Part shown: piece after piece, positions 39,201 to 43,910 of the stretch | How positions within the stretch are numbered: the stretch's first letter is position 1 | Layout of the letters: each line of letters begins with the position of its first letter | Assembly: GCA_012934845.2 (NCBI GenBank) | Contig: WNNJ02000178.1 | Span: 62,001-126,000 of the forward strand | Reading direction: 5' to 3' | From: Pomphorhynchus laevis | Lineage: Eukaryota > Acanthocephala > Palaeacanthocephala > Echinorhynchida > Pomphorhynchidae | Length of the DNA: 64,000 nucleotides | Notes under the pieces: generated by a model | Told to the model about the DNA's origin: nothing | What the model saw: only the letters and a program-made list of their open reading frames with translations | Databases searched by the model: none | Made by a program: the position numbers and the translations under genes

Positions 39201-41481
39201 ATACTAAACCCACAGTATTCTTCCATTTCGAATACATAGTTTTAAAGGAACAAAGAATAAAATAAGTTTCCTTTATTTGACAAAATTTAATATTTCGATA
39301 GATCCTGCTATTATCATCAGGATTACATCTAAATAACAATCCATTATTAAATGTTATCCATCCGGATTACAATCCATTATTAAATGTAATCCATCAGAAA
39401 TACATTTTATTGTAATCCTGATGATGATAGCAGGATCTATCGAAATATTAAATTTTGTCAAATAAAGGAAAATTATTTTCTTCTTTCTTCCAGTAAAACT
39501 ATATAGTTTTATTAGAAGTGCTTCAGCCAATTTTAAGTTTGTGCTTTCATTGCATTTATAAAAGATTTTAAAGTTGCATATGGCAGTTTGTATTTTATCC
39601 TCGTCATGCTCGTATTTTAGGTGGAGGATATCACTTGATTTGTATTTATGTTGTTTGGAACGATCAATTAAGTTACACATTGTGTATCCTATGTGTAAGA
39701 AGCATTACATCCATCTCTATTACAACGGAATTGATACACAACTTTGTGTGTTTCCTCTGCTTGAGGATTTTCTCTTAGACAAAAGGAGGAACCTAAATAG
39801 TGTAGCCAAAAATATTCTTGGATGTTGGTGTGTCTGTTCGATTTCTTACATTTCACGTGTTATGAAACTATGTTATTAAGTATTTTGACATAATCATTGA
39901 AGTTGGCAGAAGAGTCACAATGGGAATATAGTGTAATTGTATTATTAGTTTGCTTCACCAGATGGCTTCATTGTCTTTGCAAATTTGCTCGACTTTTTCA
40001 CTTACAATTTCAATAACTTCTCAACGAATTTTTCGTCATAATATTTGATATATTATATATGATATTTATATATTTAATATTTATATATAGATATATTTCA
40101 CTGATTTATTTCACCGATGTAAGAGTATCGTTTACCTCCTCAAACCTCGCTTAAAAACATACGTTTTTAAATGGTAAAAGCGTTTAATCTGATCGATTAA
40201 AGGCGATCAATATCTTGTGGTATACGCTGATGATACCACAGCCCTGTTTTCTGGACGCAGGTGCAAGTATGTAGTCTCGGTCATCAGCCGTTTCTTTTTA
40301 AGATTAAAAGATCAATAACCCTCATCCAATCTTATTTTAAACTCTAACAAATCGCAGGTGGTTGTCTTTCATGGCGCCCCTGACACCAAAAAGAAGCTTA
40401 AGAAACTAGCACTCTCTACACGCTCCTCCATTTTGCAGCCTTAACTAATTCCCATCTCCACGAGTTGAGTAAAATACCTGGGGTTCACCGTTACGGTGAA
40501 TTGGTCGGAGTAAGATGACATGAATAGACTTAAACATATCCTGAAGAGAGCTAGGTGGGCCCTGAAACGGGATCAGCATCTGTCATTGAATGGGAAAATT
40601 CAAGTGCACCTCTATTGTACTTGGCCTATTTCGGGATTAGTCTTATTTTCAAGAGGACGTCCCCCAGAGCAAAGACTAAGGTTTCTCAAGCTCCTCATCT
40701 CGAGATTTTTTAAAACAAAAATATATTGTTCTGAAACATTTAATTTCTCTAAATTTGGTTAAAATTATATATTTTTTAATTATATCAATTAAAATGCGTT
40801 TTCATTGTAATATGAAAACGAAAGCGAAGCATTTAAACAAATTAATTTAAATTTCAAATAAATGTAAATTAAATATTTTAATTTATGATTTTAATAAATA
40901 GAATCAAATGAGTTTAATAAATGGAATAATATTATCTAAAAATTTGCATAATCTTTAAGGCAATAATGCTGTATGAATTGTATAGATAAGCGCAATTTTT
41001 AAATACACAATAATTGTTTAAAAGCGTATTTTTGGAAAGTGCATTTGTATGAAGTGATAACATGCGTGATATATTTATACACATTACAATTTAAATTTAA
41101 TCTTAACCTTCTATATTTTATTAATTTCTCATTACAACTGCAGGTACAGGGATTTTCGATATCCACCGGAGCATAATTTGCGATATGAAAAAAGTTTAAA
41201 ATATTACCACGTTACATGTGTCAAATTGGCTTTTGTAATTGTTTTTGAGGTATTTTGATTAAAAGACAGTTTCTATATAAACATATACGGTTCGATTTTA
41301 GTGTCTGCTTTCCTTATCGATCGGACTAATTGACTTCTTAGTTGCTAAACTGCCGAGCAGTGCAAAGGCGTACGCTACCATGGAACAAAATATCGTTCAG
41401 AATATTCAATGGGCACACATTTCATCCTCAGATACAATACCGAATAGTCAGAAGACAGATACACAACTTAGTGACTGCTGA
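6195..41481 (+). CDS. Anoctamin (TMEM16) family protein, C-terminal 663 codons in 16 exons
   Basis: Exons: 6195-6250, 6299-6364, 11606-11805, 15897-15999, 16784-16999, 20582-20656, 20710-20911, 20963-21074, 23628-23688, 23747-23844, 23994-24127, 31151-31303, 31351-31403, 37001-37179, 41144-41249, 41302-41481. Every junction has GT..AG and the reading frame is continuous to TGA at 41479. The product covers the end of the cytosolic N-terminal region and the whole ten-helix membrane domain. Anoctamins are calcium-activated chloride channels or lipid scramblases. The acidic residues expected in the calcium site are visible: E in SNIFELA (helix 6), two in YEYLEL (helix 7), E and D in [12 protein letters not shown] (helix 8). 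The subfamily resembles ANO1-7 rather than ANO8/10, by inspection. The N-terminus is upstream of the window. Confidence 0.9.
6299..6364 (+). CDS. Anoctamin exon: linker before the first helix
   Basis: 22 codons including NMNTRT, at the place where other anoctamins read LNPRxxL. Acceptor CGTTTAG, donor GTATCT. Phase 0 at both ends and separated from the previous exon by a 48-bp intron. The least certain exon of the chain because the linker is poorly conserved. Confidence 0.6.
6430..6800 (-). pseudogene. Decayed LINE reverse transcriptase fragment
   Basis: On the minus strand the fragments [31 protein letters not shown] and [18 protein letters not shown] can be read with frame changes between them. 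These match the region before motif A of LINE RTs (VPxxW...PIFKKG...NYRxIxLLSxxGK). No catalytic motif remains. It lies in the second anoctamin intron found here. Confidence 0.7.
6830..7724. other. AT-rich intron sequence with an old PLE-A tail
   Basis: Mostly A/T runs. A diverged PLE-A terminus (GTAGACTCATTTATCTGAT) is at about 7450-7470, plus strand. Nothing coding seen. Confidence 0.45.
7725..8033. repeat. Palindrome of two PLE-A termini joined tail to tail
   Basis: The left half begins AAATCAGCTAACTAAGTCTA and reads inwards through the PLE-A 3' AT-rich tract. The right half is its reverse complement and ends GTAGACTCAGTTAGCTG. The centre is near 7880. The arms are about 145 bases, so the DNA can fold back on itself. 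Confidence 0.75.
8034..8993. repeat. Element with about 190-bp terminal inverted repeats, PLE-A related
   Basis: The left arm starts near 8033 with GATAGTAGTTCCTCCTGAG; the right arm (about 8800-8993) is its reverse complement ending CTCAGGAGGAACTACTATC. The arms resemble a diverged PLE-A 3' region (GCAGTTCCTCCTGATGA). The centre includes another old terminus at about 8735. No coding sequence. Confidence 0.6.
9355..10140 (-). pseudogene. PLE-A reverse transcriptase, broken
   Basis: The RT part contains [14 protein letters not shown] (motif B, S to Y change) and [10 protein letters not shown] (catalytic Asp pair kept). Frames are broken before 9940 and after 9463, where the C-terminal [16 protein letters not shown] segment continues out of frame. 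About 30 bases of AT expansion interrupt the segment at 9975-10030. Confidence 0.75.
10141..11097 (-). pseudogene. PLE-A N-terminal region
   Basis: 318 codons from an ATG. Visible features: ECNCKSLSF (a CxC motif), [20 protein letters not shown], and near the C-terminal end [18 protein letters not shown], resembling the DK(G/A) motif that precedes the RT domain in some Penelope-like elements. From memory, CxC and DKG motifs characterise the Naiad/Chlamys-type PLEs; I could not test this. No GIY-YIG motif is visible here. The ORF ends where an internal deletion has removed RT motif A. Very Asn/Lys/Ile-rich because of AT bias. Confidence 0.6.
11151..11605. other. Intron sequence, no feature seen
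   Basis: Moderately AT-rich. Ends in the TTTTTTCACTTTTTAG acceptor of the anoctamin TM1 exon. Confidence 0.4.
11606..11805 (+). CDS. Anoctamin exon: first transmembrane helix
   Basis: Encodes [18 protein letters not shown] then a hydrophobic helix, the family signature ahead of TM1. Acceptor CTTTTTAG, donor GTAAGA; ends with two bases of a split Leu codon completed by the next exon. Confidence 0.9.
11806..12849. other. Intron with TA microsatellite
   Basis: A TATTATAC repeat runs over about 11975-12050. A GC-richer patch at 12370-12760 has open frames on both strands but no recognisable product. A small CACACAGTCTGTGTG palindrome is near 12740. Confidence 0.4.
12850..13465 (+). mobile_element. 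PLE-A copy 3, 3' half
   Basis: Starts at the HEHSCIPYN segment of the RT C-terminal domain, runs to the coding end near 13108, then the 3' region with a decayed pseudoknot (P1 right arm AATGGCC instead of GGGGCC) and a terminus at 13440-13460. More diverged than the 4.5-kb and 38-kb copies. Confidence 0.75.
13466..13785 (-). mobile_element. PLE-A remnant, tail-to-tail with copy 3
   Basis: The minus strand shows the RT motif B region (CCAATGGGAGGCAATAGTAG) and flanking coding sequence with indels. It abuts copy 3 in inverse orientation, a second inverted PLE-A pair in this intron. Confidence 0.65.
13786..15896. other. Long AT-rich intron segment with one strong hairpin
   Basis: No exon or element recognised over 2.1 kb. 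At 14688-14724 an imperfect palindrome, CTGCTCGCTTAA/TTAAGCGAGCAG with one unpaired A at the tip, extends to about 18 bp with one mismatch. Confidence 0.45.
15897..15999 (+). CDS. Anoctamin exon: extracellular TM1-TM2 loop
   Basis: Encodes [19 protein letters not shown], clearly the family loop MCPLCDxxCxYWxLxxTC. Two of the usual loop cysteines are missing (R-S in place of L-C, N-F in place of C-x). Acceptor TTTAG, donor GTACGA after an in-frame AAG. Confidence 0.85.
16000..16783. other. Intron, nothing recognised
   Basis: AT-rich with no element identified. Confidence 0.4.
16784..16999 (+). CDS. Anoctamin exon: TM2 and following cytosolic segment
   Basis: Encodes FTYVFDN then [20 protein letters not shown], corresponding to the conserved FDNxATVFFAxFMSLW...LWKRxQ, followed by NRPDYERR. 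Acceptor GCTAG, donor GTAATT, phase 0. Confidence 0.9.
17151..17184. repeat. Perfect 14-bp hairpin in intron
   Basis: TCATGTGCTAGCTG and CAGCTAGCACATGA separated by six bases (TAAAAT). Could be the collapsed remains of a foldback element. Confidence 0.6.
17448..17765 (-). pseudogene. Possible LTR-retrotransposon polyprotein fragment
   Basis: The minus-strand frame includes [17 protein letters not shown], resembling the RRSxRIRxPPxxY linker found between integrase and RT in copia-like polyproteins. Nothing else of such an element is seen nearby, so this rests on one motif. Confidence 0.3.
17877..18440 (+). mobile_element. Two decayed PLE-A RT fragments
   Basis: 17877-17985 and 18226-18440 both carry the segment around GGTGTTCCAATGGG (motif B) with indels and stops. 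Between them (about 17990-18055) is a hairpin built on AGAACCGAATAG/CGGTTC arms. Confidence 0.65.
18826..19390 (-). mobile_element. PLE-B C-terminal fragments, rearranged
   Basis: 18826-19265 reads, on the minus strand, the region after the GIY-YIG domain (QRRLIKES... to the C-terminus). 19275-19385 is a second partial copy of the end of the same region, so the locus contains an internal duplication. Unlike the 28.2-kb copy it keeps about 190 bases in the middle of this region. Confidence 0.7.
19505..19640 (+). repeat. Short repeat X, copy 1
   Basis: About 135 bases (from GTAGTCGTAGAGATCAAATG to AGGCAGAGAAGAATAAAT) also present inverted at 24338-24480. Both copies adjoin PLE-B sequence but in different relative orientation, so it is probably a separate small element or a PLE-B end moved by rearrangement. 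Confidence 0.6.
20045..20345 (-). mobile_element. PLE-A 3' region, diverged
   Basis: Terminus (CAGCTAACGAGTCTACGTA) then the 3' region in reverse, including a degraded pseudoknot block. Right pseudoknot arm CATTACAG replaces CATAGCAG, with CTGTGATG available upstream as partner. Confidence 0.65.
20582..20656 (+). CDS. Anoctamin exon: start of TM3
   Basis: 25 codons, [12 protein letters not shown] then SCVVVLFM. Acceptor TTGTCAG, donor GTAGAT. Followed by a 53-bp intron. Confidence 0.85.
20710..20911 (+). CDS. Anoctamin exon: TM3-TM4
   Basis: Encodes [20 protein letters not shown] and a second helix ending [12 protein letters not shown], the family's GVVIYRxSxxA...VYxxxAxxLT pattern. Donor GTTTAG is weak, but its phase fits the next exon. 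Confidence 0.85.
20963..21074 (+). CDS. Anoctamin exon: TM5 region
   Basis: Encodes [20 protein letters not shown] then LFYIALFK, the family hallmark FxxxxxLFxFVNxYxSxFYIAFFK. Acceptor TTACAG, donor GTAATC; the upstream intron is 51 bp. Confidence 0.92.
21388..22023. repeat. Tandem duplication of a 0.3-kb unit
   Basis: Unit 1 is 21388-21719 and unit 2 is 21720-22023. They are almost identical except for 27-28 extra bases in unit 1 near 21535-21565 (GAGTAATCCTAATAATCAAT). Non-coding, in the 2.6-kb anoctamin intron. A degraded PLE-A terminus precedes it at 21285-21385. Confidence 0.8.
22024..22604. other. Intron with a PLE 3'-type hairpin
   Basis: TAATCCTGATGATGATAGCA at about 22190 matches the recurrent PLE-D/E hairpin. 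Nothing coding. Confidence 0.4.
22605..23352. repeat. 145-bp satellite, five complete copies plus a start of a sixth
   Basis: Units start at 22605, 22750, 22895, 23040, 23185 and 23330 with GCAGATTCGTTCTGCAG. By eye the five complete units are identical, so the array formed very recently or is kept uniform. No ORF; 70-80 percent A/T. Confidence 0.95.
23628..23688 (+). CDS. Anoctamin exon: short segment before TM6
   Basis: 20 codons plus one base, [18 protein letters not shown], matching GxPGxYxxxxxYRxEEC. Acceptor AATTTAG, donor GTAAAT. Confidence 0.82.
23747..23844 (+). CDS. Anoctamin exon: TM6
   Basis: Encodes [20 protein letters not shown] then [11 protein letters not shown], aligned with CxPGGCLxELCIQLxIIMxGKQ. 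The Glu in FELA is at the calcium-site position. Acceptor TTCACAG, donor GTGAGT; the upstream intron is 58 bp. Confidence 0.92.
23994..24127 (+). CDS. Anoctamin exon: cytosolic loop into TM7
   Basis: Basic stretch [12 protein letters not shown] followed by LFYEYLEL, where the family reads LFDEYLEM; both Glu are calcium-site candidates. Acceptor CCGAAG is weak but the phase fits. Donor GTAAGA. Confidence 0.8.
24338..24480 (-). repeat. Short repeat X, copy 2
   Basis: Reverse complement of the 19505-19640 repeat. It directly abuts the broken end of the minus-strand PLE-B copy. Confidence 0.6.
24481..25380 (-). mobile_element. PLE-B copy, minus strand, GIY-YIG end
   Basis: Covers the end of the RT, the GIY-YIG domain and part of the C-terminal tail. 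Its upper end meets the plus-strand PLE-B copy at about 25380-25385, giving a head-to-head pair. The lower end breaks into repeat X. Confidence 0.75.
24490..25378 (-). pseudogene. PLE-B GIY-YIG endonuclease region
   Basis: [18 protein letters not shown], then [19 protein letters not shown], then [15 protein letters not shown]. The VYRI...AGYVGQT pair is the GIY-YIG nuclease signature, CPDC is the usual Cys pair, and the downstream Arg is present (KRIYQQRY). The frame changes near 25155-25190. GIY-YIG domains at the C-terminus of Penelope-type proteins nick target DNA. Confidence 0.8.
25385..26689 (+). pseudogene. PLE-B reverse transcriptase and start of GIY-YIG
   Basis: [11 protein letters not shown] (the LPKxHK motif before the palm), [14 protein letters not shown] (motif A, catalytic Asp present), [16 protein letters not shown] (motif B), [11 protein letters not shown] (motif C, DD present), ISFLDVLV, then GVYRI-like [13 protein letters not shown] where the copy is cut. 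One in-frame TGA at 25892 lies just before motif B. A tract near 26225 (SWCPPPW) replaces the usual YTxWxS segment through a small frame shift. Penelope/Poseidon-type organisation. Confidence 0.85.
26690..28035 (-). mobile_element. PLE-A copy nested in PLE-B, ends defined
   Basis: Flanked by TAT on both sides (26687-26689 and 28036-28038) at a point where the other PLE-B copy reads GGTTATGTAGG. The 3' end is TAAATCAGCTAACTGAG on the plus strand. The other end is a run of CAGTACTATTTCAG words. The copy is 1346 bases and truncated in the N-terminal region. This gives an exact 3' boundary for the family. Confidence 0.85.
27064..27990 (-). pseudogene. PLE-A reverse transcriptase in nested copy
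   Basis: Motif A, B ([16 protein letters not shown]) and C (YIDDICVF) all present. A single-base loss in an A run near 27327 shifts the frame in the C-terminal part. Otherwise nearly identical to the 4.6-kb and 38-kb copies. Confidence 0.8.
28036..28587 (+). pseudogene. PLE-B GIY-YIG second half and C-terminus
   Basis: Resumes at the VGQT position of GIY-YIG (now VIQTQ followed by TAA, a CAA to TAA change), then [16 protein letters not shown] and a C-terminal tail to TAA at 28585. Compared with the 19-kb and 24.7-kb copies it lacks about 190 bases after RRL, joining directly to the TATCTGTTGACAAGG segment. Confidence 0.75.
28600..29830. repeat. Array of three or four diverged intronic repeats
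   Basis: Blocks with GAAATCAGAAATGATTTCAA, GTCAATACAGCA and CAGCTGATGAGGTTCAC recur around 28730-28990, 29040-29220, 29340-29440 and 29560-29780. The order of blocks is conserved, so this is an old tandem or segmental array. Not coding. Confidence 0.55.
30447..30625 (+). pseudogene. Fragment of the Jockey/I-like LINE, RT C-terminus
   Basis: Matches the 36150-36290 segment of the LINE (GGTGGGCCCTGAAACGG, then CTCGGGATTAGTCTT and AGAGGACG) with substitutions and indels. Confidence 0.65.
30640..30735. repeat. 19-bp perfect hairpin inside short direct repeats
   Basis: ATTCAGTTCACTTGGAAAG at 30673 pairs with its exact complement ending at 30713, with a 3-base loop. The word CACTTGGAAAGCGTCGTG flanks it on both sides. 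Confidence 0.75.
31151..31303 (+). CDS. Anoctamin exon: TM7-TM8 core
   Basis: Encodes [20 protein letters not shown] then [13 protein letters not shown] and [11 protein letters not shown], the most conserved segment of the family. Acceptor ATTTTAG, donor GTGCAT. Preceded by a 7.0-kb intron packed with PLE-A and PLE-B. Confidence 0.93.
31351..31403 (+). CDS. Anoctamin exon: following short helix segment
   Basis: Encodes [17 protein letters not shown], matching IWYxILxxISxxAVITNA. The upstream intron is only 47 bp; donor GTATGT. Confidence 0.85.
31404..32150. other. Intron, nothing recognised
   Basis: AT-rich with no element identified. Confidence 0.4.
32160..32396 (-). CDS. Small cysteine-rich ORF, function unknown
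   Basis: 78 codons from ATG ([11 protein letters not shown]) with a cluster [16 protein letters not shown] and [11 protein letters not shown]. The spacing C-x2-C-x-C-x6-C-x2-C-x4-C resembles CXC-type cysteine clusters and the C-x-C..C-x2-C modules in ORFs often associated with invertebrate mobile elements. I do not recognise a specific protein. It lies antisense in an anoctamin intron, 0.4 kb from a hammerhead repeat. Could be a TE remnant or an exon of a larger gene. Confidence 0.4.
   Translation of the reverse strand: MVRGKPSDQIFCCTCNGHAAKCKSCSCVKNNRTCFNCRATKCVNRSPIINPADALPHDHALPSFIVDDERRFIFINIE
32700..33070 (-). mobile_element. Hammerhead repeat (retrozyme-like), tandem copies, minus strand
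   Basis: Words such as CATGAAAGAATCGACAAAA occur at about 33027 and, slightly changed, at about 32727, about 300 bases apart, so roughly one monomer plus part of the next is present. The spacer on the minus strand (AGTGCTTTTAGCTAATGATC) matches the 58.2-kb unit (AGTGCTTTTGAGCTAATGAT). The upper end is cut by the LINE insertion; the rest continues at 36568. Confidence 0.65.
32756..32830 (-). ncRNA. Hammerhead ribozyme, mutated core
   Basis: Minus strand: GTGTTGTC (cleavage-site side), a long stem I with CTGC/GTAG-type tip, CTGATAA where CTGATGA is required, stem II GTCA/TGAC, then GAAT where GAAA is required. Architecture intact, but two core changes make self-cleavage unlikely. Confidence 0.65.
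33070..33820 (+). pseudogene. LINE ORF1 (gag-like), truncated and frameshifted
   Basis: [19 protein letters not shown]..., [10 protein letters not shown], then a zinc-knuckle region. The first CCHC knuckle, intact at the other copy, is deleted here around 33415-33430. [15 protein letters not shown] remains. The frame shifts at about 33430-33460. ORF1 of such LINEs packages the RNA. Confidence 0.8.
33962..36452 (+). pseudogene. LINE ORF2: endonuclease and reverse transcriptase
   Basis: Endonuclease: [38 protein letters not shown]. Reverse transcriptase in a 625-codon open stretch from 34575: [29 protein letters not shown] (A), [12 protein letters not shown] (B), [11 protein letters not shown] (C, intact), VKYLGFTV. 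Breaks: TAA at about 34193 in the endonuclease and a frame change near 34580. No RNase H domain seen. The open RT suggests a young insertion. Confidence 0.87.
36569..36654 (-). ncRNA. Hammerhead 5' half, severed by the LINE
   Basis: Minus strand: ACTCGTGCCGTC at the cleavage site, stem I (TGC/GCA, GGT/ACC, CTCC/GGAG and CTGC/GCAG pairs), then CTAATGAG, after which LINE sequence starts. The missing part, AATGACGAAAC, is at 33060-33070. A 12-bp inverted repeat (GACGGCACGAGT at 36619) would close stem III as a hairpin. Confidence 0.65.
36655..37000. other. Intron, nothing recognised
   Basis: AT-rich up to the CGTTTAG acceptor at 37000. Confidence 0.4.
37001..37179 (+). CDS. Anoctamin exon: TM9 and extracellular loop
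   Basis: Encodes [18 protein letters not shown] then [13 protein letters not shown], as in AFTSDxIPRLVY...GYVNFTLS. Acceptor CGTTTAG, donor GTAAAA. The 5.6-kb upstream intron holds the truncated LINE and hammerhead repeats. Confidence 0.92.
37180..38007. other. Intron with a short internal duplication
   Basis: TGTTGTTGTGATTGTG and the following block recur at about 37530 and 37797. No coding sequence. Confidence 0.4.
38008..39104 (+). mobile_element. PLE-A copy 4, 5'-truncated, well preserved
   Basis: Starts at the ACAAAAATTAAACCATC segment after RT motif A and ends at the GTAGACTCAGTTAGCTG terminus. Near-identical to copy 1 including the 3' region. Confidence 0.85.
38042..38728 (+). pseudogene. 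PLE-A RT C-terminal part, open
   Basis: 229 codons from [10 protein letters not shown] to WMDNK, with [16 protein letters not shown] and [10 protein letters not shown]. No stop or frameshift, but RT motif A and everything upstream is missing, so it is not a complete enzyme. The upstream in-frame ATG (37973) lies in flanking DNA. Confidence 0.8.
39268..39470. repeat. About 60-bp inverted repeat containing the PLE CCTGATGAT hairpin
   Basis: The left arm, 39268-39328, and right arm, 39411-39470, are reverse complements (both include GATCCTGCTA or its complement and TTTGACAAAATTTAA). The spacer holds two CCATTATTAAATG direct repeats. Confidence 0.75.
39354..39790 (-). pseudogene. PLE-E GIY-YIG fragment
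   Basis: Minus strand, two frames: [16 protein letters not shown] then [20 protein letters not shown], and [20 protein letters not shown] further on. CNRDGCNxxYIGYT is a GIY-YIG with a Cys pair different from that of PLE-B, C or D. One frameshift lies within the YIG motif. No RT of this type identified nearby; whether it belongs to PLE-A is unknown. Confidence 0.6.
40105..40720 (+). pseudogene. Fragment of the Jockey/I-like LINE
   Basis: A small piece of ORF1 start (TATCGTTTACCTCCTCA) is joined to the RT from motif C onward ([41 protein letters not shown]). Several stops. Internal deletion of most of the element. Confidence 0.75.
41144..41249 (+). CDS. Anoctamin exon: segment into TM10
   Basis: Completes [11 protein letters not shown], then LAFVIVFE; the family reads CxYRDYRxPP...[10 protein letters not shown]. 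Acceptor CTGCAG, donor GTATTT. The 4.0-kb upstream intron holds PLE-A and PLE-E. Confidence 0.9.
41302..41481 (+). CDS. Anoctamin terminal exon and stop
   Basis: TM10 ([15 protein letters not shown]) and a short cytosolic tail ending in TGA at 41479-41481. Acceptor GATTTTAG; the upstream intron is 52 bp. Confidence 0.88.
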   Translation, partial: CLLSLSIGLIDFLVAKLPSSAKAYATMEQNIVQNIQWAHISSSDTIPNSQKTDTQLSDC

Positions 41482-41667
41482 CTAAAGTTGTATTATTCAA
41501 TTACCTTTTTGTATTTGATTTTTTTACAAAAAATCTACATTTTCATTTTCATTAGAAAAAGCTTAATCTATTATATTCTTAAGCACAAAAATATATTATT
41601 ATTCACATTTTCACATATAGCATAAAGTTCAAATGTTTATGACATTTTGGCGCACTTTTGAATATGT

Positions 41668-41673
41668 AATAAA
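41668..41673 (+). terminator. Candidate polyadenylation signal of anoctamin
   Basis: AATAAA 187 bases after the stop codon, followed by a T/G-rich stretch (GATTATATTTGTTTC). Confidence 0.5.
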
Positions 41674-41989
41674 GTGATTATATTTGTTTCAGCAGGTTAT
41701 TGTGTAGAAAACACATTTTCTTCAATGCCGAGATATTTTACATCTGGTAAGACCATTTTGATAAGTAAAACCAAAATATAAGTTGTGGTGGCTTATAGAC
41801 TAATTGCCTCATTAAGCTTAATATTTTATAGTAATATTTTTTAATTGTAAATATTATGCGAGTTCATTTTTTACGATTATTTTTCTGTGATCATCAAGAT
41901 ATTGACTGCATTCAAAAATGCATATCATAAAAAGATTAGTAAAATACTCTTCAACGTGTGGCCAACTGCAAATACATATATTGAGATCA

Positions 41990-42280
41990 GCAAACTGAGT
42001 CTACGTATTTTATACAATATTTAAATTAAAAATAACGATAAAAAATAAATAATTATAAATATAAAATAATTATATAAGATTTTCAATATTTATATCAAGT
42101 TAAAATAAATAACTGAAATTGAAATTATTAAAATTTAAATTATTAAAATTTATTTTTAATATTATTTTTATAAATTTAATAAAAATATGAAAATATATTT
42201 TTTTGTAAATAATTGATAATTATTGTGCAACTGTTGAAATTTTATTATTTAATGTATTATTTTTGTATCTAAATGCCATT
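41990..42280 (-). mobile_element. PLE-A remnant
   Basis: Starts with the terminus AACTGAGTCTACGTA, then a diverged 3' tract and a scrap of RT coding sequence near 42235-42265. Confidence 0.5.
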
Positions 42281-42373
42281 CCCAGAAAAAAGAAATTGAA
42301 TATTTCTTAGATATTTGTTCGCTAACTCCGGACATTTTCATGAAGTATATGAAACAATAAGGCACAAATAATT

Positions 42374-43788
42374 TTACAATGTATGAAAAACAAAATCATT
42401 TTGGACATTCAAAGTTGGTTTGAGGAACTTTATCGCGATAGCATCCATAACTAATCTGCGTTTTAAGTTAGGCTCGGAAATCAAAACTGACACATTGTCA
42501 AAGTCGATGTCATGACCAGTTTGATGAGCATGGTCTGCTAATGCCGACTGCGCTGATGTTGTGAGTGCCTTCTTATGTTCTCCTAATCTTGCTTTTAGCG
42601 TACGTCCAGTTTGTCCAATGTATATGCTTATACAATCCCTACACCCAACCTTATAGACTACACCCATCTTATCAAAATTAGTTCTTATTGGTTTGGTGTC
42701 TAGTGCATCAAGATGATATGTACATCGGGTACCATAAAACATTTTTAATGGTAATTATGATTGGAAAACGAATCTGTTTATTTTATTAAGAATGTCCTCA
42801 CTTAAACTACCCATTGCGGGAATATAAAACCAGTGTTTCCATTTTTGAGGACCAATTAAGTCGGATTGCGCGGAAGTGTGAAAGCGCTTATTTGTTTTCT
42901 TAATTATTTTATGTAAGATATCTATTGGGTAGCCTAGATATGTAAATATTATGAAGACTTTGATTAATTCGGCGTTTAGATAAACTTCTTTGTTACAAAT
43001 TCGATATGCTCTTAAACAGAAGCCACGTAACACACCTAGTTTTGTTTTATTGAATGACTGCTGTCCCAAGGAATATACAAGCTAGTTTCTGTGGCTTTTC
43101 TGAATACTTTAGAGACGGAGACATCAGTGGTCAAAACTTCGCAATCCAGGAACGGTAAAAACTCGTTAGAGGGCCAGGTAATTGTCATTTCTATTCGAGG
43201 ATTCAATGAATTGAAAATTCCAACGAAATCAACTGCTTTATCACGACTTTCCGGCCAAATGACAAATATATCATCGATGTTACGATAAAATACGATAGGT
43301 TGTAGATTACAACGGCTTATAGCTTCTTCCTCAAACTTTTGCATGAACAGGTCAGCCAAGGCGGGGCCGATTGGTGATCCCATTACTACACCAAAAAGTT
43401 GTTTACCAAAAAGTTGTTCACTAAATGTTCACTATATGTCGAAGGGGATCCTAGTCTTGATAACGCAAAGTCTACAGCATCATCTACTGACACATTCGTA
43501 AATAGTGATTTCATACCTAATGTGAAAATTACATACGTTATCCGATTTAAGTCTAGTGCTCTCAATTTGTTAACAAAATCAGTAGTATTTAACACTTTCT
43601 AGAGGTTTTAGCAAACTTGACAAGAACTTTCCTACACCATAGTTAAATTCACATTTCATTGACACAATCGGACGTAATGAACAATCTAGCTTATGGATTT
43701 TGGGCAAACCATACATGTAAGGTACAAGAGGATAGGATGGAAACATTTGAAGATATTCTACACGCGTGATCAATTCTTTTGAAGCCAT
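42374..43788 (-). pseudogene. PLE-C reverse transcriptase plus GIY-YIG, broken
   Basis: Read 5' to 3' on the minus strand: YMYGLPKIHK, KSLFTNVSVDDAV (motif A, but Gly-Met where Asp-Val is usual, so the catalytic Asp is lost), MGSPIGPALADLFM (B), RNIDDIFVIW (C, Tyr to Asn), FLPFLDCEV, and finally GVVYKVGCRDC with IYIGQTGRTLKAR (GIY-YIG). Frames change near 43580, 43385, 43045 and 42750. Confidence 0.85.
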
Positions 43789-43910
43789 GTATTTACCAAT
43801 TCACGTGCCCACGCATTAGCCATATTTCTTAAAAAGGTTCAAATGTGGATGTTTCTGTGTGACATTGTGAATAAAGGAGGTTCCGACACTTTGACAATTA
43901 AGCAAAATGT

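Noticed and set aside
39574-39879. Plus-strand 101-codon frame
   Set aside because: Antisense to the PLE-E GIY-YIG region, which explains the composition.
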